Shown here in pieces: positions 19,816-31,244 of a stretch of DNA of 64,000 nt (the stretch's first letter is position 1; each line of letters begins with the position of its first letter). The stretch is taken from NCBI GenBank assembly GCA_037178625.1, contig CM074128.1:3596001-3660000 (forward strand), given 5' to 3'. This DNA is from Skeletonema tropicum (Eukaryota; Bacillariophyta; Thalassiosirophyceae; Thalassiosirales; Thalassiosiraceae). A program made the position numbers and the translations under genes. The notes under the pieces are model-generated. The model did not search any database. It saw nothing but the letters and a program-made list of their open reading frames with translations, and was not told where the DNA came from.

Positions 19816-21878
19816 TCACAGACCTGTATCTCGTCGGTATTGTTGTAAATCGGCAATGCTCGTCAAAACATAACCATGTTTTCTGCAAAATCGTTTCAAT
19901 TCGGGTAACCTCGCCATCTCTGTAGGATTTTCTTCTGATACAATTTCACAAAGAAGTCCAGCCGGTGATGATCCAGCAAGCCGAGCAAAATCAACTGCGG
20001 CTTCTGTGTGTCCATCACGGGTTAACACGCCATTTTCTTTTGCTCTAAGTGGAAAAATGTGTCCGGGTCTGTGGAAGTCACTTGCTTTTGAATCCATACT
20101 TGCCAATACTACACTTGTTTTCGCCCTATCGGTGGCACTGATTCCCGTTGTAATACCTGCAAAAAGTTATGTATTGAGTTGAGTGAGCGAGGGCGAGAGA
20201 AAGAAGCAGCAACATTTATATTACAGGTCATCAGCAAACTTACCATGCTCTGTTGTCGCATCTACAGACACGCTAAATGCAGTTCCTTTCGGATCTTCAT
20301 TGTTTACAACCATAGGAGGAAGTTCTAGCTCATCCATTCGCTTTCCCTCCATTCCAATGCAAATAACACCCGAAGAATAGCGAATAAATTCTGCCATTGC
20401 CTTCGGTGTGCATTTATCTGCAGCCATGATGAAGTCCCCTTCATTCTCACGACTTTCATCATCAACAACAACAATTAGTTCTCCTCTCTTAACTGCGGCA
20501 ATTGCGTCTTCTACGGACTGACGACCAAAGCAATAACCATCTGCTGAAGCTACCACTCCAGATTGTGCTGAATCATCCATTAGTGCTGATGCAATTGCTG
20601 CAGCTGCCATCTCTTCCCCTTCGGAAATGAACTCCTCTGCAACTGATGTTTTTTTTTCATTGTTGAGTAAAATTTCTACATGTGAATAATCTGAAGACAT
20701 CAAAGAGTCCGGCGAGTTGATAAGCATGTCTCCGAAGTTTGAGTGATTCATCCGATCCTGCTTTGTTTGTAAATACTTTCTGTTGTAAGGGTTAGCTTCT
20801 GGCACAACCATGGGAATCGTCCCTGCAACATCAACACCCAATGAGGTAAGTCTCTCAATCTTACGAGGATTGTTTGTCATCAATCGAATAGAATCAATTC
20901 CCATATCTTTCAGCAAAGAAGGAACCACTCCATATTGACGCGCATCCTCGGGGAAGCCGAGGTGAGTATTGGCATCAACAGTGTCGAGTCCTACGTCCTG
21001 CAGAGCATATGCAGCAACTTTATTCGCAAGTCCAATTCCACGACCTTCTTGCTGAAGGTAAATAACAGCTCCACCATTTTCCCGGATGTATTCTAGCGAC
21101 ATTTTAAGTTGTTCTCTACAGTCACATCTATAGACGGAGAGAGGTGCATTATCAGTTTCTGTCCTCGACATTGAAATGAACAAAACAAAATAGACAATAT
21201 TCAAACTCACCTCCTGCTGCGAAATACCTCACTCGTAAAGCACTGATCATGAATCCTCACCGGCACCTCTTTTGCTCCACCAAGTTCACCTCCTTTGCTT
21301 CCAAATGGTGGCTTATCTGTGCAGTAAATCACACATGGCTCACTGCCCAAACCAGATGAAGCTCCGAGAGGATTGAGCTCGCTCATCCTAGCTTCAAACT
21401 CATCAATGCGGTAGGCACGGATGCGAAAGTGACCAATATCTGTGGGAAGATTAGTCTCAGCAACATATGTGGCAGGGATAAAACCATCTGCAAATCCTCC
21501 AGATTCAAGAATGGTCTTCTTCGCCTTTCCTGGCTGGACAGTTTTATGAGCCGAAGCTGCTGATGCACCATTCAAATCGTGCGTTTCCTCGCCATCATCT
21601 GAACTATCAGATATATCGTTCAGTGGATGAATGGTTCCTGAAGGGATCTCTACTCTCTTATCAGAAGAGTTGCGACTCTCTTTATTCTCAGCGGTTGACA
21701 TGGAGAGAGCTGAGGATGATGACGATGCACTCGCCTTCTTTGCACCTACGTGTCCACCTCGAGGTTTGGTTCCCCACGGAGGCAAGCTGTTGTTCGGAGA
21801 GGTTGATGCAAATGCCTGGACAATCACAACGGCACATGTCAATAATCCAAGTAAATATATTGAGGAACGCTGCCACAT
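19816..21878 (-). CDS. Plastid GTP cyclohydrolase II - DHBP synthase fusion (riboflavin biosynthesis)
   Basis: Exons 21211-21878, 20244-21127 and 19816-20156 encode 630 residues. A signal peptide ends in [13 protein letters not shown], an ASAFAP-like plastid motif, which is why the ATG at 21878 is preferred to one at 22109. GTP cyclohydrolase II comes first (about 150-380). It has zinc-ligand cysteines in HDQC and RCDC across the first splice junction, then [14 protein letters not shown] and MTNNPRK. DHBP synthase follows (about 428-625) with [27 protein letters not shown] and [17 protein letters not shown] gives the pyrimidine branch and ribulose 5-phosphate the butanone branch. The domain order is the reverse of common RibBA. 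Confidence 0.93.
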
Positions 21879-22460
21879 GCGGCCGTTCTGACTCCCTCTG
21901 GATGAGATATTGGAACGGGAACAGAACATGATGCTGTTATGGGATCTTTTGCGCCTAATATTTCGTCTCCGCTGTGTCTCGCTATCTATACTTTGCTGAC
22001 AACATCCAAGGCACGTTAGGGGTTGCTGCATTGTTTGTAGACTACACCGTTTCTGTAGAAAGGATAGGGCAGGGGCGCTGGGCGAGGAAGATACGTTTGC
22101 GGCCACCAATCGTTTTGCAGTTTATTTCCTTGCTTCGTGCGTCTTCGTGACCTCCACGTTACTATTGATTCCTACGTAAGTCACATTTTTGAATTGGTGC
22201 GCAGCGTTGGGGGCGGAAGGGCGAGACGCGGGGGAGGACAGCCACCTACTGCGAAGGAAGATATCTCTAGAGCACAATCGTGCCTGCAGCCTCCTGCCTT
22301 GACCAAATCATCTTGCCCAGAGAGATTGCATACGTTCATAGGTGGATACATACTTACAATAGAGAAGGTGGAAATTAACATTATCTTATAATGGAAGTCA
22401 GGAAATAATCTTAATTTGGTATCTGTTCTGTAAAACAAACATCCAAGCCTCTGTAGTTCC
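21879..22460. other. Intergenic between riboflavin gene and TIM50
   Basis: Upstream region of the riboflavin gene; 21879-22109 is an in-frame N-terminal extension of 77 codons without a clear targeting signal. No other feature recognised. Confidence 0.4.
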
Positions 22461-23765
22461 TCAAGCAGATTGCTGCTGCGCTTGTTGCTCTTCCATTTTC
22501 TTTTGTCGTTCCGCTTGCTTTTTCATCATGACCTCGTTCCACAGCCCAAACTTTTCTTTGTTGGCCTCCTCTTGTTGCTGCTGACGACGTTGCAGCCACC
22601 CAATCACTCCAGACTTTTCAGTCTCCGTTGGTGGAGCATTTCCAACCAAGTCTTTTGCAGTCAATTGCTGCCCACTTGCAGGTGCACCATCTAAGTTTGG
22701 TGGAAGTTCTGGTGGCGGCAGGTTTGTTTTAGACGCAAAGGATCCCAATCCTCTTTGGCTGATTTGATTCTGCCTCTGGCGAAGTTCATTGATACGACGT
22801 TCATGCTCATCTGCAATTTCATCTGCATCCATACCGTGGAATTGACGCAAAAGACCAGGAATATCATCGTAACCCTCCCTTGATATTTCGACAAGAAGAG
22901 GTGTGATACGTTCCAGTGTGTTATCATCAGCATTTGCAGTGTCGTATGGCTTGACCCGAATCAAGTTCTCTGGTTGAAATTTCAATGCTTCTGGATCATC
23001 ATCCAACACAACAACTTTACGTAGAGAACGGTTCAACCACGATAGATCTTTGCAGTGGACTCCGTTTTGGTAATTTGTTGCATCGCGATAGAGTTGATGC
23101 ATAATATATCCTTTTGTGTCGAGACTAGCAACTACGGGAGCAGCGATACCATCTGAGGATGGTGAAAAGATTACAATTTCGTAGTATTGTGAAAGTGTCG
23201 CTAGGAACTTGTCAACTCCGGGTCGTTTGGCGTGTCTCCATCCATACTTTCGGTCCCAAGTAGAACAAACTAAAGTGTTTTCAAGGTCAAGAACGAGAGT
23301 TGGGGGTTGTGGGATGTTAGGTGGTATATTTGGGATTTGATTCCAGTCAGGAATTAACTTCTTCCTGGATGGAACTGCAAATTCTTCAATAGCATCAGTG
23401 AGCCCCACCATACGACTGAGTTTTGCCATTGGACTATCAGCATCTACAATTCCCCACCCAATCAAAGCTGTAGGAATGATTACGGCGGCATACCATCCCA
23501 TCCTCGATGAATCCAAAGATGGACCTGCTGTCGATGCGGCCTCCCCACTTCCAGCTCCCTTATTTGAGATGACTGCACTAGCTCGCTCCTTCCTAGCGGC
23601 ACGTCTAGCAGCACGCTCTTCTTTCGTCACAGCTTGGCGAACGGGGCGAGCTGGTGCGGCCGGACCTGTGTTACTCAAATGACGTGCATTGTTTATGAAT
23701 TTGCAGTGGCTTTTGCCAGCATTTGCCACCAGCCCTGCTAACCGCAAAGATTTCAATGACATCAT
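22461..23765 (-). CDS. TIM50: Mitochondrial inner-membrane import receptor TIM50
   Basis: A single exon of 434 residues. The N-terminus is a mitochondrial presequence rich in Arg/Ser/Ala. A membrane helix at about 89-107 (WYAAVIIPTALIGWGIV) anchors the protein. The intermembrane-space FCP1/HAD-like domain (about 150-300) starts TLVLDLENTLVCSTWDRKYG and includes KRPGVDKFLATLSQYYEIVIF and KVVVLDDDPEAL. The phosphatase signature DxDxT is degenerate (DLENT), as known in TIM50. A Gln/Lys-rich coiled tail ends the protein. TIM50 hands presequence proteins from TOM to TIM23. Confidence 0.94.
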   Translation of the reverse strand: MMSLKSLRLAGLVANAGKSHCKFINNARHLSNTGPAAPARPVRQAVTKEERAARRAARKERASAVISNKGAGSGEAASTAGPSLDSSRMGWYAAVIIPTALIGWGIVDADSPMAKLSRMVGLTDAIEEFAVPSRKKLIPDWNQIPNIPPNIPQPPTLVLDLENTLVCSTWDRKYGWRHAKRPGVDKFLATLSQYYEIVIFSPSSDGIAAPVVASLDTKGYIMHQLYRDATNYQNGVHCKDLSWLNRSLRKVVVLDDDPEALKFQPENLIRVKPYDTANADDNTLERITPLLVEISREGYDDIPGLLRQFHGMDADEIADEHERRINELRQRQNQISQRGLGSFASKTNLPPPELPPNLDGAPASGQQLTAKDLVGNAPPTETEKSGVIGWLQRRQQQQEEANKEKFGLWNEVMMKKQAERQKKMEEQQAQQQSA

Positions 23766-24065
23766 TATCCCAGTGTAAATTAATGGACCACAGCTCTCCT
23801 AATGTTGATGTGTAGTAGAGCAGCGAAACGAACATCCATTGACGTGAAAATGAAATCTGAAAAATCTTTCGCTTCGAATAACGGTCTGTCTGTAAATTAT
23901 AAGCAAGGGAATAAATCAAGAGCGAGGCGGCCAGCATTAGGACCAGTACAATACAGCGTCTAGAGTTGACATTACCAATGCAATCAGATCACCAACAACA
24001 AATGATTTATGAAATTCTATGAACTTTTGAAAAATACATCTTTATTCTCTTAGGTTATTATTTGT
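23766..24065. other. Intergenic
   Basis: 300 bp containing the TIM50 upstream region and the eL13 3' region. No feature recognised. Confidence 0.4.
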
Positions 24066-24689
24066 TTATTTCTCCTCACGGTTTGCTACTGAAACTCTGT
24101 ATCCGGCAACCTTAGTCTCCTTTCTAGCAACACGCATTTGAGTGAATGCAGAGACCTCTTGTGAAGGAACATCAGCCATAACAATCTCGTTTGATGCCTT
24201 GGCAAGTGGCATAACAGTTCCAAAGAACTGAGTAGCAGCCTTGCATTCCTCAGCACTGGAGTCACCATTCTTGACCTTGCTCAAACGCTTCTTGGGGAAG
24301 ACGATGAGCTTGGACTTGTATTCCTCAAGACGAGCAACATTGGCAGCCAAAGATTCGGCAGACTTGTTGGTGCGGCGGTGGTCCACGGCAATACCAACAG
24401 TTCTGGCATATCTGGCAGTCAAACCAGCAGCCTTCAATTCCTCAATGGTGAATCCCTTTCCGAGACGAACCTTGGCAGAATAACGCTGAGTCGGGCAGTG
24501 GACAGCAGGGCGGAGCAATTTAAGAGGTCTGGGGGCGATGGCAGCGGCCTTGGCAGCACGAGCCAAACGACGAGACTTCTTCTTGCCAGCCTGGTTCAAA
24601 GTGAGGCGGACCTTAAGAGGACCACGAGAAGACTCGCAGTACTTCTTGTGGCAATGGATGTTGGGGACGACGTTATTGTGCTTAACCAT
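24066..24689 (-). CDS. RPL13: 60S ribosomal protein eL13
   Basis: A single exon of 207 residues, the usual eL13 length. Recognisable blocks are NNVVPNIHCHKKY near the start (the family has NxxxPNxHFHKxW), then RPAVHCPTQRYSAKVRLGKG, GLTARYARTVGIAVDHRR, and NVARLEEYKSKLIVFP. It is a structural component of the large cytosolic subunit. The start at 24689 is the first ATG and aligns with the family start. It lies divergent to uS15, separated by 930 bp. Confidence 0.97.
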   Translation of the reverse strand: MVKHNNVVPNIHCHKKYCESSRGPLKVRLTLNQAGKKKSRRLARAAKAAAIAPRPLKLLRPAVHCPTQRYSAKVRLGKGFTIEELKAAGLTARYARTVGIAVDHRRTNKSAESLAANVARLEEYKSKLIVFPKKRLSKVKNGDSSAEECKAATQFFGTVMPLAKASNEIVMADVPSQEVSAFTQMRVARKETKVAGYRVSVANREEK

Positions 24690-25309
24690 TTTTTATAGTG
24701 ACTGTAAGGTAGAGATGATGAAAAATGAAGAAGTGTTAGGACAACGGAGCTTGTGCAGAAGAATGAAATATGTGTACTTCTCTGTCAATATATCCAGAAC
24801 ATTTGATTGATCGTCATTCCGAGATGCGATATTTAACACCCAATACCAGTGACTACACGCCGGATTGAAGTCGAGCAACTAAATTTTGACGAGAGCAGTG
24901 GAAACGACGCCATTGTATCGACACCATCCACTTCACTGACCAAATTAATGATCGATCTCTCATGTCCATCAAAATGCTACTCTTCGCGTCCAGCTACCGA
25001 AGTCAGATGAAATCTACACAACTCAACACTGCCATTGCAGAGAGACATCCATACCCGTTGTATATTAATCAGCAACCGTGCTTCTTTATCGAAACAGCAT
25101 GGTAGTATCGCACCTTGATAGAACTCTTCAACAACGATGTGCAGGTGAAGGGGGTGCGGGAGTTTTTGGTTTTTAGTAAGAGGTAAAGCACGTAGGATTT
25201 CTACGTAGGACTTCAGTACTGTTGGGCTGCCTGCTTTCACCTTTCACCCTCCATCCTCCCACATCTTGTCTATACTACAGTACTTTGTGTCAATAACAAC
25301 ACCAATCAA
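24690..25309. other. Intergenic between the two ribosomal protein genes
   Basis: Divergent spacer upstream of eL13 and of the uS15 leader. No RNA gene or repeat recognised. Confidence 0.4.
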
Positions 25310-25310
25310 T

Positions 25311-25615
25311 GTGAGTTGCGTGGTAACCCTTCTATGGGAAGCTGCCTTCTACACGCTGGTGAAAAGAAGAATAGCCCTGGCATCCGTAGGCTCAGGAATC
25401 GCGCTTGCGATGACGCTCTCCGTCGGCATGGCATCATGTGGGCTGATCTTGAAGTAGTGTCATACCTCGCTTGCCTCTCCGCACGTCAACCATCGGGTTG
25501 CAGTTGGCATTCTTTTCACCATGCGATAGAACGCAAGCTTTCTCAGCTTATCTATCGTTTCAAGGTTCGTGTAGTCTAACAGATCTTTACTTTTCTACTC
25601 TTTGTGTTACTACAG
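25311..25615 (+). other. Probable 5' UTR intron of the uS15 gene
   Basis: A GTGAGT donor at about 25311 and a TTACTACAG acceptor ending at 25615, four bases before the uS15 start codon, suggest a leader intron of about 305 bp. Leader introns are common in ribosomal-protein genes. There is no coding test for this, so it is an inference. Confidence 0.5.
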
Positions 25616-25619
25616 CAAG

Positions 25620-26075
25620 ATGGGACGCATGCACGCACCAGGAAAGGGTATCTCCAAGAGTGCCCGCCCTTACAAACGCACTCCCCCCAGTTGGTGCAAG
25701 GTCTCTGCCACCGACGTCGAGGAGCACGTCTGCAAGCTCGCCAAGAAGGGTCTGACCCCCTCCCAAATTGGTGTCATCCTCCGTGACTCCCACGGTATCG
25801 CTCAAGTTCGCTCTGTCACCGGACAAAAGATTGTGCGTATCCTCAAGGCCAATGGTCTTGCCCCTGAAATCCCTGAGGATTTGTACATGCTTATCAAGAA
25901 GGCTGTTCAGGTGCGTAAGCATTTGGAACGCAACCGTCAGGATAAGGACTCCAAGTTCCGCTTGATTCTTATCGAGAGCCGTATCCACAGGCTTGCTAGG
26001 TACTACCGTACTACTCGTAAACTTCCTGCTAACTGGAAGTACGAGTCTGCCACTGCCTCCACCATGGTCGCCTAA
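25620..26075 (+). CDS. RPS13: 40S ribosomal protein uS15 (RPS13)
   Basis: 151 residues, the same length as animal and plant uS15. The N-terminus [18 protein letters not shown] is diagnostic. It is followed by [20 protein letters not shown], the RNA-binding helix region, and the C-terminal [18 protein letters not shown] block. It is a small-subunit structural protein. The coding sequence has no intron. The ATG follows a probable splice acceptor by four bases, so splicing is probably needed to give a normal leader. Confidence 0.98.
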   Translation: MGRMHAPGKGISKSARPYKRTPPSWCKVSATDVEEHVCKLAKKGLTPSQIGVILRDSHGIAQVRSVTGQKIVRILKANGLAPEIPEDLYMLIKKAVQVRKHLERNRQDKDSKFRLILIESRIHRLARYYRTTRKLPANWKYESATASTMVA

Positions 26076-26238
26076 GCATCATATTACCGTAATTCTAAAA
26101 AGAACGGTGTTAACCCAATAAATCTGTTTTATAATTCATACTTAGTCAATTTGAACAGACACTTTGAGCTGGTTGTATTCTTGCTTCGTTTTTTAGATCC
26201 ACTCTACTTAAAATCGCTCGGGTAGGTAATATTAATCC

Positions 26239-27378
26239 TTACTTTGTTACTTCAACTATGAACATAGGATCATTGAAACGTTCTCCTGGTACCGAAGCAG
26301 TGATATCGAAGGCCTGCGCCTTGCCAAAACCAGCATATTGAAGATACCCGTTGATCAATTCAAGATGTTGACGATCATTCATGTTCAGCCACATGCTAAT
26401 CGCTTTCGAAGGGAAACATCTGTTTGATTGTGATATTATGACTTTACCTCCTGGCTTGAGTACTCGACGAACCTATGTATTAGGACGGATATTCTTGTGA
26501 GCTTACAGCAGATGCAAAGTACGAACAAAATAATGAAGAGTAACGCATATTTACCTCTTTCAAAACTTCAATGGGTTTGATAAGATAATCAATACTGACA
26601 ACGCATGTAACAACATCAAAGCTACTGTCCTCGTATGGCAGCGTTGGATTCACATTCCTGCAAAAAGAAAAGAAGCAACAGTGAATATGCATGTGAATCG
26701 AAGAATCCAATCTCAATAATCTCTGTTTCTGTCATTCACTTACAAGTTCCTCGCTTCATAGTCTGTAAGCTGATCGTTGGCCATAAGTTCTAGAGGATTC
26801 ATGCCTGTCGCAGATATTCTCTTCATGTTATCTTTAAACTCCAATGGATAATGTGAGACCCATGAAGAACAGATATCCAAAATAGAAGATCCTGGCTTTA
26901 TATTAGCTCGATAGTATTGCGTCAGTGATGCGACAGCTGGCTCATCAATATGATACACAAGTCTTGGAAGAGTGTAAAAGTTCTCGTCATCGCCCTCATC
27001 TGCACGGAAGAAATCTTTTTGAGTGAAAGGTGGAGACTCTGGCCATTCTTTGACTAAAGATACTGGGCTTGTAGGAAAGCTGTAAGGTGTGCTATCCCCA
27101 GTAAATTTCCTAACAAAAACTCCTCGTGTGCGCGGATTGCCTTTTGAGTCATCGCCATATTTCATCTGTACCTCAGATTCAATATAACGAGGATTTGTAT
27201 TGTCCTTAGCACATGCAGTAGGTGATGCTACCGCTGCATCAAAAAAAATAACAGATGCAGTGGATTGAAGAAAATTTGATCTTGTCATCGACTTAGCCCT
27301 CGAGAATGATAGAGCATTGCTAAAGCATGGAGCGCAGCCAGCAGCAGTGGTGGCAGCAAGCCAGTATCCGATCTTCAT
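26239..27378 (-). CDS. SAM-dependent methyltransferase-like protein with signal peptide
   Basis: Exons 26744-27378, 26555-26657 and 26239-26472 give 323 residues. The N-terminus has a hydrophobic stretch and NALSFSRAK, a possible plastid or secretory presequence. The core has a class I methyltransferase layout. SSILDICSSWVSHYP replaces the usual glycine-rich motif I. ISATGMNPLELMANDQL stands at motif II, LPYEDSSFDVVTCVVSIDYL at motif IV, and VRRVLKPGGKVIISQSNRC at motif V/VI. The weak motif I leaves SAM binding open. The substrate is unknown. It resembles uncharacterised algal and plant Methyltransf_11-type proteins. Confidence 0.75.
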
Positions 27379-27711
27379 GATGCCTACGCTATGCCTACGG
27401 ACGTTATCAGTGCCAAAATAATGAAAAATGAAAAATGAACCAATCGCGATGAATCATTGATCGGAGGCGAAGATGAAAGAGAGAGAAGTGAGATTTTGAA
27501 TACATGCCCAACACCTTTCCATCCCATTTTTACTTGAACTTACGTGTCCATCACAACCTATCACAACGCCGGTCACGCAAGTACGTCAGTCGTCGGGGGA
27601 TGGACCAAAGAACACGCACAAAAGTGCGTTTACTTGACAGCAAGTCTGGGGCCGGCGCACAAGAAGTTCATAAAAGATTTATCAAAAACTTTATCAAACA
27701 CCTTCATCAAA
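27379..27711. other. Divergent intergenic region
   Basis: 333 bp between the methyltransferase-like start and the ATG of the small plastid protein. It contains a short repeated AATGAAAAATGAAAAATGAA run near 27420. No RNA gene recognised. Confidence 0.5.
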
Positions 27712-28246
27712 ATGGTCAGTGGCGATTGAATTCTAACGTTCATTGGTGGTCGATTAGTCTCGATGTTAAGGCTGGCTGCACTCGGGATGAAAACAGATTA
27801 GAATCTATTTCGGAGCTTACTTGACCTCTACAATTTATACTTCCAATACTGCTGGTAGGAATGCCGAAGTCATTAAGCCTTGCAACAGAGATTCCATCAC
27901 GGTGCTATTGCAGCCAGTGCGCAACATAATATGCGAGAAGCGGTCCAGTTCGTGTTGCACTGTTCGTCCTGTTGACATTTCACTAACTTTCATGTTCTTT
28001 TTATGTCATCTATCATTACAGTACAAGCTTGCCGTTATCGCCGCCCTTATCGGCTCTGCCGCCGCCTTCGCCCCTTCCGCCCAGGTTACCCGATCCACTG
28101 CCATCGGACAACACATCGGAGCCGGAGGTATGGCCGATACCCGTGACCCAGATGCCTACGAAGATGAGGATCCCCGTAAGTCCATCTCTGCTGCTCCTTC
28201 ATTCGAGGAATACTTAAAGCAACGTGCTGCTGAGGAGGGAAAATAA
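27712..28246 (+). CDS. Small plastid-targeted protein of unknown function
   Basis: A first coding exon made of the ATG alone (27712-27714, donor GTCAGT) is joined to 28022-28246 (acceptor TTACAG), giving 75 residues. The start reads MYKLAVIAALIGSAAAFAPS, a textbook diatom plastid signal peptide with the AFAP motif. The mature part of about 55 residues is acidic and ends FEEYLKQRAAEEGK. I do not recognise the family. The unspliced frame upstream has no such signal, which supports the spliced start. Whether it stays in the stroma or a membrane complex cannot be told. Confidence 0.75.
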
Positions 28247-28824
28247 ATATTGAGTCTGGTGACCAAGACTAAGTTGTCTATGTCGGAAGATCCTTTGTTT
28301 AGAGTAGGTGTATGTGGACGCATGCCTTTTGCTAGAAAGCTGATGATTAGGTTGCGCTCTGTGTGACCTGTATCGTATTTAAGAGCATTATGCTCCTTCA
28401 TTATAAGCTTAAATCGTATTCTTCGCTAAGAGTACAGACTACTTTATAGTTGAATCTAATCCTACCAGTTAATCGTCAATGCTTTCAAAAACCATCGTGA
28501 GAGAAAGAGTACCAGTCGGAACGGATGGATGTCGCAAGATGAAAAAAGATCCGCCTGGCATTTCGAGTGAAACGAACAACAACAAGTAGCAATAAGTAAA
28601 CGCAGCGCACAAGCTAGAACTTTTGCTTTTGGGTCCTTTGTTATTGTTTAGATTATGGAGTCTGGAACATTTGATTGGTTGTTAATTTGCTTCGCTTCGA
28701 TTTACCCTTAATTGATGTCCCTCCGGAGCCCAGTTACAAGAAAATATTTTATTACTTCTCCATTATATTGATACTGCCAATCCGCCACTTCCCAGAAATA
28801 GTGTAGCTACTCTAAATGACAAGC
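28247..28824. other. Intergenic between convergent genes
   Basis: 578 bp between two convergent gene ends. No gene or repeat recognised. Confidence 0.4.
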
Positions 28825-29451
28825 TTAGAACCATCCCTTCTTCTTTGGTGGTTCGGGTTCAGGTTCTGGTACCTTGTTGAAGAACTTATCAGATGAGTCA
28901 TCATCCTTGACATACCAGAAGTATTGAGCCATGGGAATGATGAAGGAACCTACGACGAGAACAGCAATGAGAGCAGTGTATTTTCCTGTATTGTAAAAAG
29001 AAAGTGTAAGATTAGAATCACGTTCGGTAGGCGGTAGGGTAACAATTTCAAAGAAAAGTGCATGCTGTGATGCAAAGATCTGAGTGTCATCCAATCTTAC
29101 CCTTCTTTGACTTGGTCTCCTTGGCAGACTTGTAAGTAGACCTAGCGTCATCAAATTCCTGATCACCAAGATCAACTTCGTATTCTCTGTAGAGTCCCTC
29201 ACGAGTTACTCGCTCAGCAACGAGGGAGGAACTTCCAAAGGAGGGGGTGTCCATGGCCATGTCGACAGCATCGGCCATGGGTCCAATCACCAACGCACTG
29301 GCAATGGAAGCAGCTGCCATGGTGTTGGTAGCAGCCCTTGTTGCGTCAACAATGCGGGCCTCTTGGTCTTGGGCACATTGCTTGGTACAAGTGCAGACAC
29401 ACCGTTGAGGAGGAGTGCAAGAGAAACGATAGCAGTAGACAATTTCGCCAT
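28825..29451 (-). CDS. Thylakoid single-span membrane protein, PsbW-like, with one frameshift
   Basis: Exons 29101-29451 and 28825-28985 give 170 residues if one missing base is allowed near 29340. The first frame starts MAKLSTAIVSLALLLNGVSA, a signal peptide, followed by a basic stretch. The second frame supplies a thylakoid-transfer-like segment, MAAASIASALVIGPMADA. The mature part begins SSLVAERVTREGLYREYEVD. It has one membrane helix (YTALIAVLVVGSFIIPMAQYFW) and an acidic tail ending EPEPEPPKKKGWF. The LVxER..TEG-like start recalls PsbW of photosystem II, but that is a weak resemblance; another diatom photosystem subunit is possible. The joined presequence is tripartite, which supports the join. 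Confidence 0.6.
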
Positions 29452-29607
29452 GGTGGAAGATGTTTTGTGCAGATTAGGTTTGCTTGATGATGATGACGCA
29501 AGCAAGCAGCAGCTTCAGGATCCTGGGGGCTAGAGAGCGGGGAACGCCCCCAATTTTCAACATCGAACTCTTTCTCATTTTTGCTTTGCTCTCACAATCT
29601 GAAGACG

Positions 29608-31234
29608 ATGACGATGATGACGATTCAAGCTCTGGCAGGTATTCCCTGGCTAGCAGCTTGTCTTGTTACGGTCATATGCTCATGCCACACTTCGTCGGCG
29701 TCGGCATTTGCATTCCTCAGAAGCGATGGAACAGATAGGGTCGGTGTTGTGCCCTCTTCTAACTTCCACACCATGCCTCCTCAGTTTGAGCCAAACCATC
29801 CATCCTTTTTCCAACGTCAACTTGAGCTATGTCGCCGTATCATTACAGAAGATTCAAACACTTTTTACCTATCGGGTGATAAAGTAGGTATGCGTGCAGA
29901 AAGGCATCGGTTTGTGGAACATTCACGATGTACTGCTCGATTTGGAGAAGTCCTCTTGCATGCCAGAGACCATGCCTCGTCGGATGATGAATACAAACTT
30001 GCCATCTACAATGCTGAATCTGTGGTGAATTACGTAGAAACAACACTCCGAGAAAGCAACAACACTTTTGCCGTGCGAAGTGGATTGGCCGATGATATAG
30101 CTGGATGTCTAAGCACAAGATCGTTGTTTCAATTTCGCAAGTTACAGCTCGAATGTGATGCATCAGATTCTGACTTTACTCCTGAGCAATATGATCTGGA
30201 ATTGATTGGTAGGTTGTACTATTCTGCTATTAGGAGAACTGAGCCATACCTGGGAGAGGTTGGCTTAACATCTGATCATACAGGATTTACAACACTACTT
30301 GCGTTGTGTAGGGCATCATCTGCGATGGGCTATGCAAGAGTGAGGTCATCAAAACATCAATGCATGCCGGTACTATCTCAGCCTGGAGCCAGACTGGATG
30401 CAGCTCTTTCCAATCATTTTAACGGCATTACGGTGACTGGGTGCCGATTCCTTTTCTCGCGTCAACACGGGCTAGATTCGTGTGAGCGAAGGACAAGAGG
30501 AAAGCACCTAGTTGTTGCATTTAGCTCTCTTGGCAACGGTATCGTTCGTCATGAATTTGGAGGTTCTCTCGCAAAACTTAACAATCAAATGGATGAGTCG
30601 TTTGATGTTTTATTCGTCGCTGACCCTGCTCAATCTTGGTATCAAAAAGATGATGGCGGTGGTTTTGAAGGTTTTGCTCAGTATGAGAGTCGCATAAAGG
30701 CTGCATCAAAACCATACAGACATGTTTCTCTCATAGGCGATAGTATGGGAGGCAGTGGCGCATTACTTTTTAGCCATCTAGCTACCGAATCAGTTGTTGC
30801 GTTCTCTCCTCAGGTAGATTTGACAAGGTAGGCTCGTTCATCGCTATATGCTCATGGAGTCGTCATACTTTTGCATGTTCCTAACATGTGTCCGTTCTGT
30901 ATTCAGAGACGATCATGTTAGTCGTGATGACATGATACCAATGGTAAAAGAAAAGTTTCAGACATGTCTTGTTGAGAATGCGAATGAAGCAATAAAAAAG
31001 GGAATTACACTATTTGTTCATCGAGGTATAGAGTGCAGTGACACGCAACACACCGACCAGCTGGTGGAGCGGCTTGCTCTCACGTGCCCTCTTGAAAGTA
31101 AACGGTTGCAAATTATTGAACACTCTGACTGCGACCATCACCAGATTGCGGTTCATTTGAAGCAGAAAGGTCAATTGCTTGATGCAGTATCCAATTGCTT
31201 GATTTTGAATGGAATGTATGTATTTAGCTTATAA
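29608..31234 (+). CDS. Plastid-targeted alpha/beta-hydrolase-like protein
   Basis: Exons 29608-30827 and 30907-31234 encode 515 residues. The first 40 residues form a signal peptide followed by HTSSASAFAFLRS, the diatom plastid motif; this selects the ATG at 29608. The C-terminal half has a hydrolase core. FNGITVTGCRFLFS is followed by VVAFSSLGNGIVRHEFGG, VLFVADPAQSWYQ and the nucleophile elbow IGDSMGGSGALL. Then come VVAFSPQVDL and a candidate late His in IIEHSDCDHHQ. The N-terminal half (about 60-290) is unfamiliar. A lipase or esterase role is possible. It ends 10 bp from the convergent MARCH6 gene. Confidence 0.75.
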
Positions 31235-31244
31235 AAATTGTAAA

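Noticed and set aside
19287..19856. A 189-codon minus-strand frame
   Set aside because: It repeats one 62-residue peptide because of the tandem duplication and overlaps the end of the riboflavin gene.
21879..22109. Upstream start of the riboflavin fusion at 22109
   Set aside because: The 77 extra residues would bury the signal peptide; the ATG at 21878 gives a normal plastid presequence.
29300..29440. Short introns of 29-41 nt to explain the frame change in the thylakoid protein
   Set aside because: Too short for spliceosomal introns here; a single missing base is simpler.
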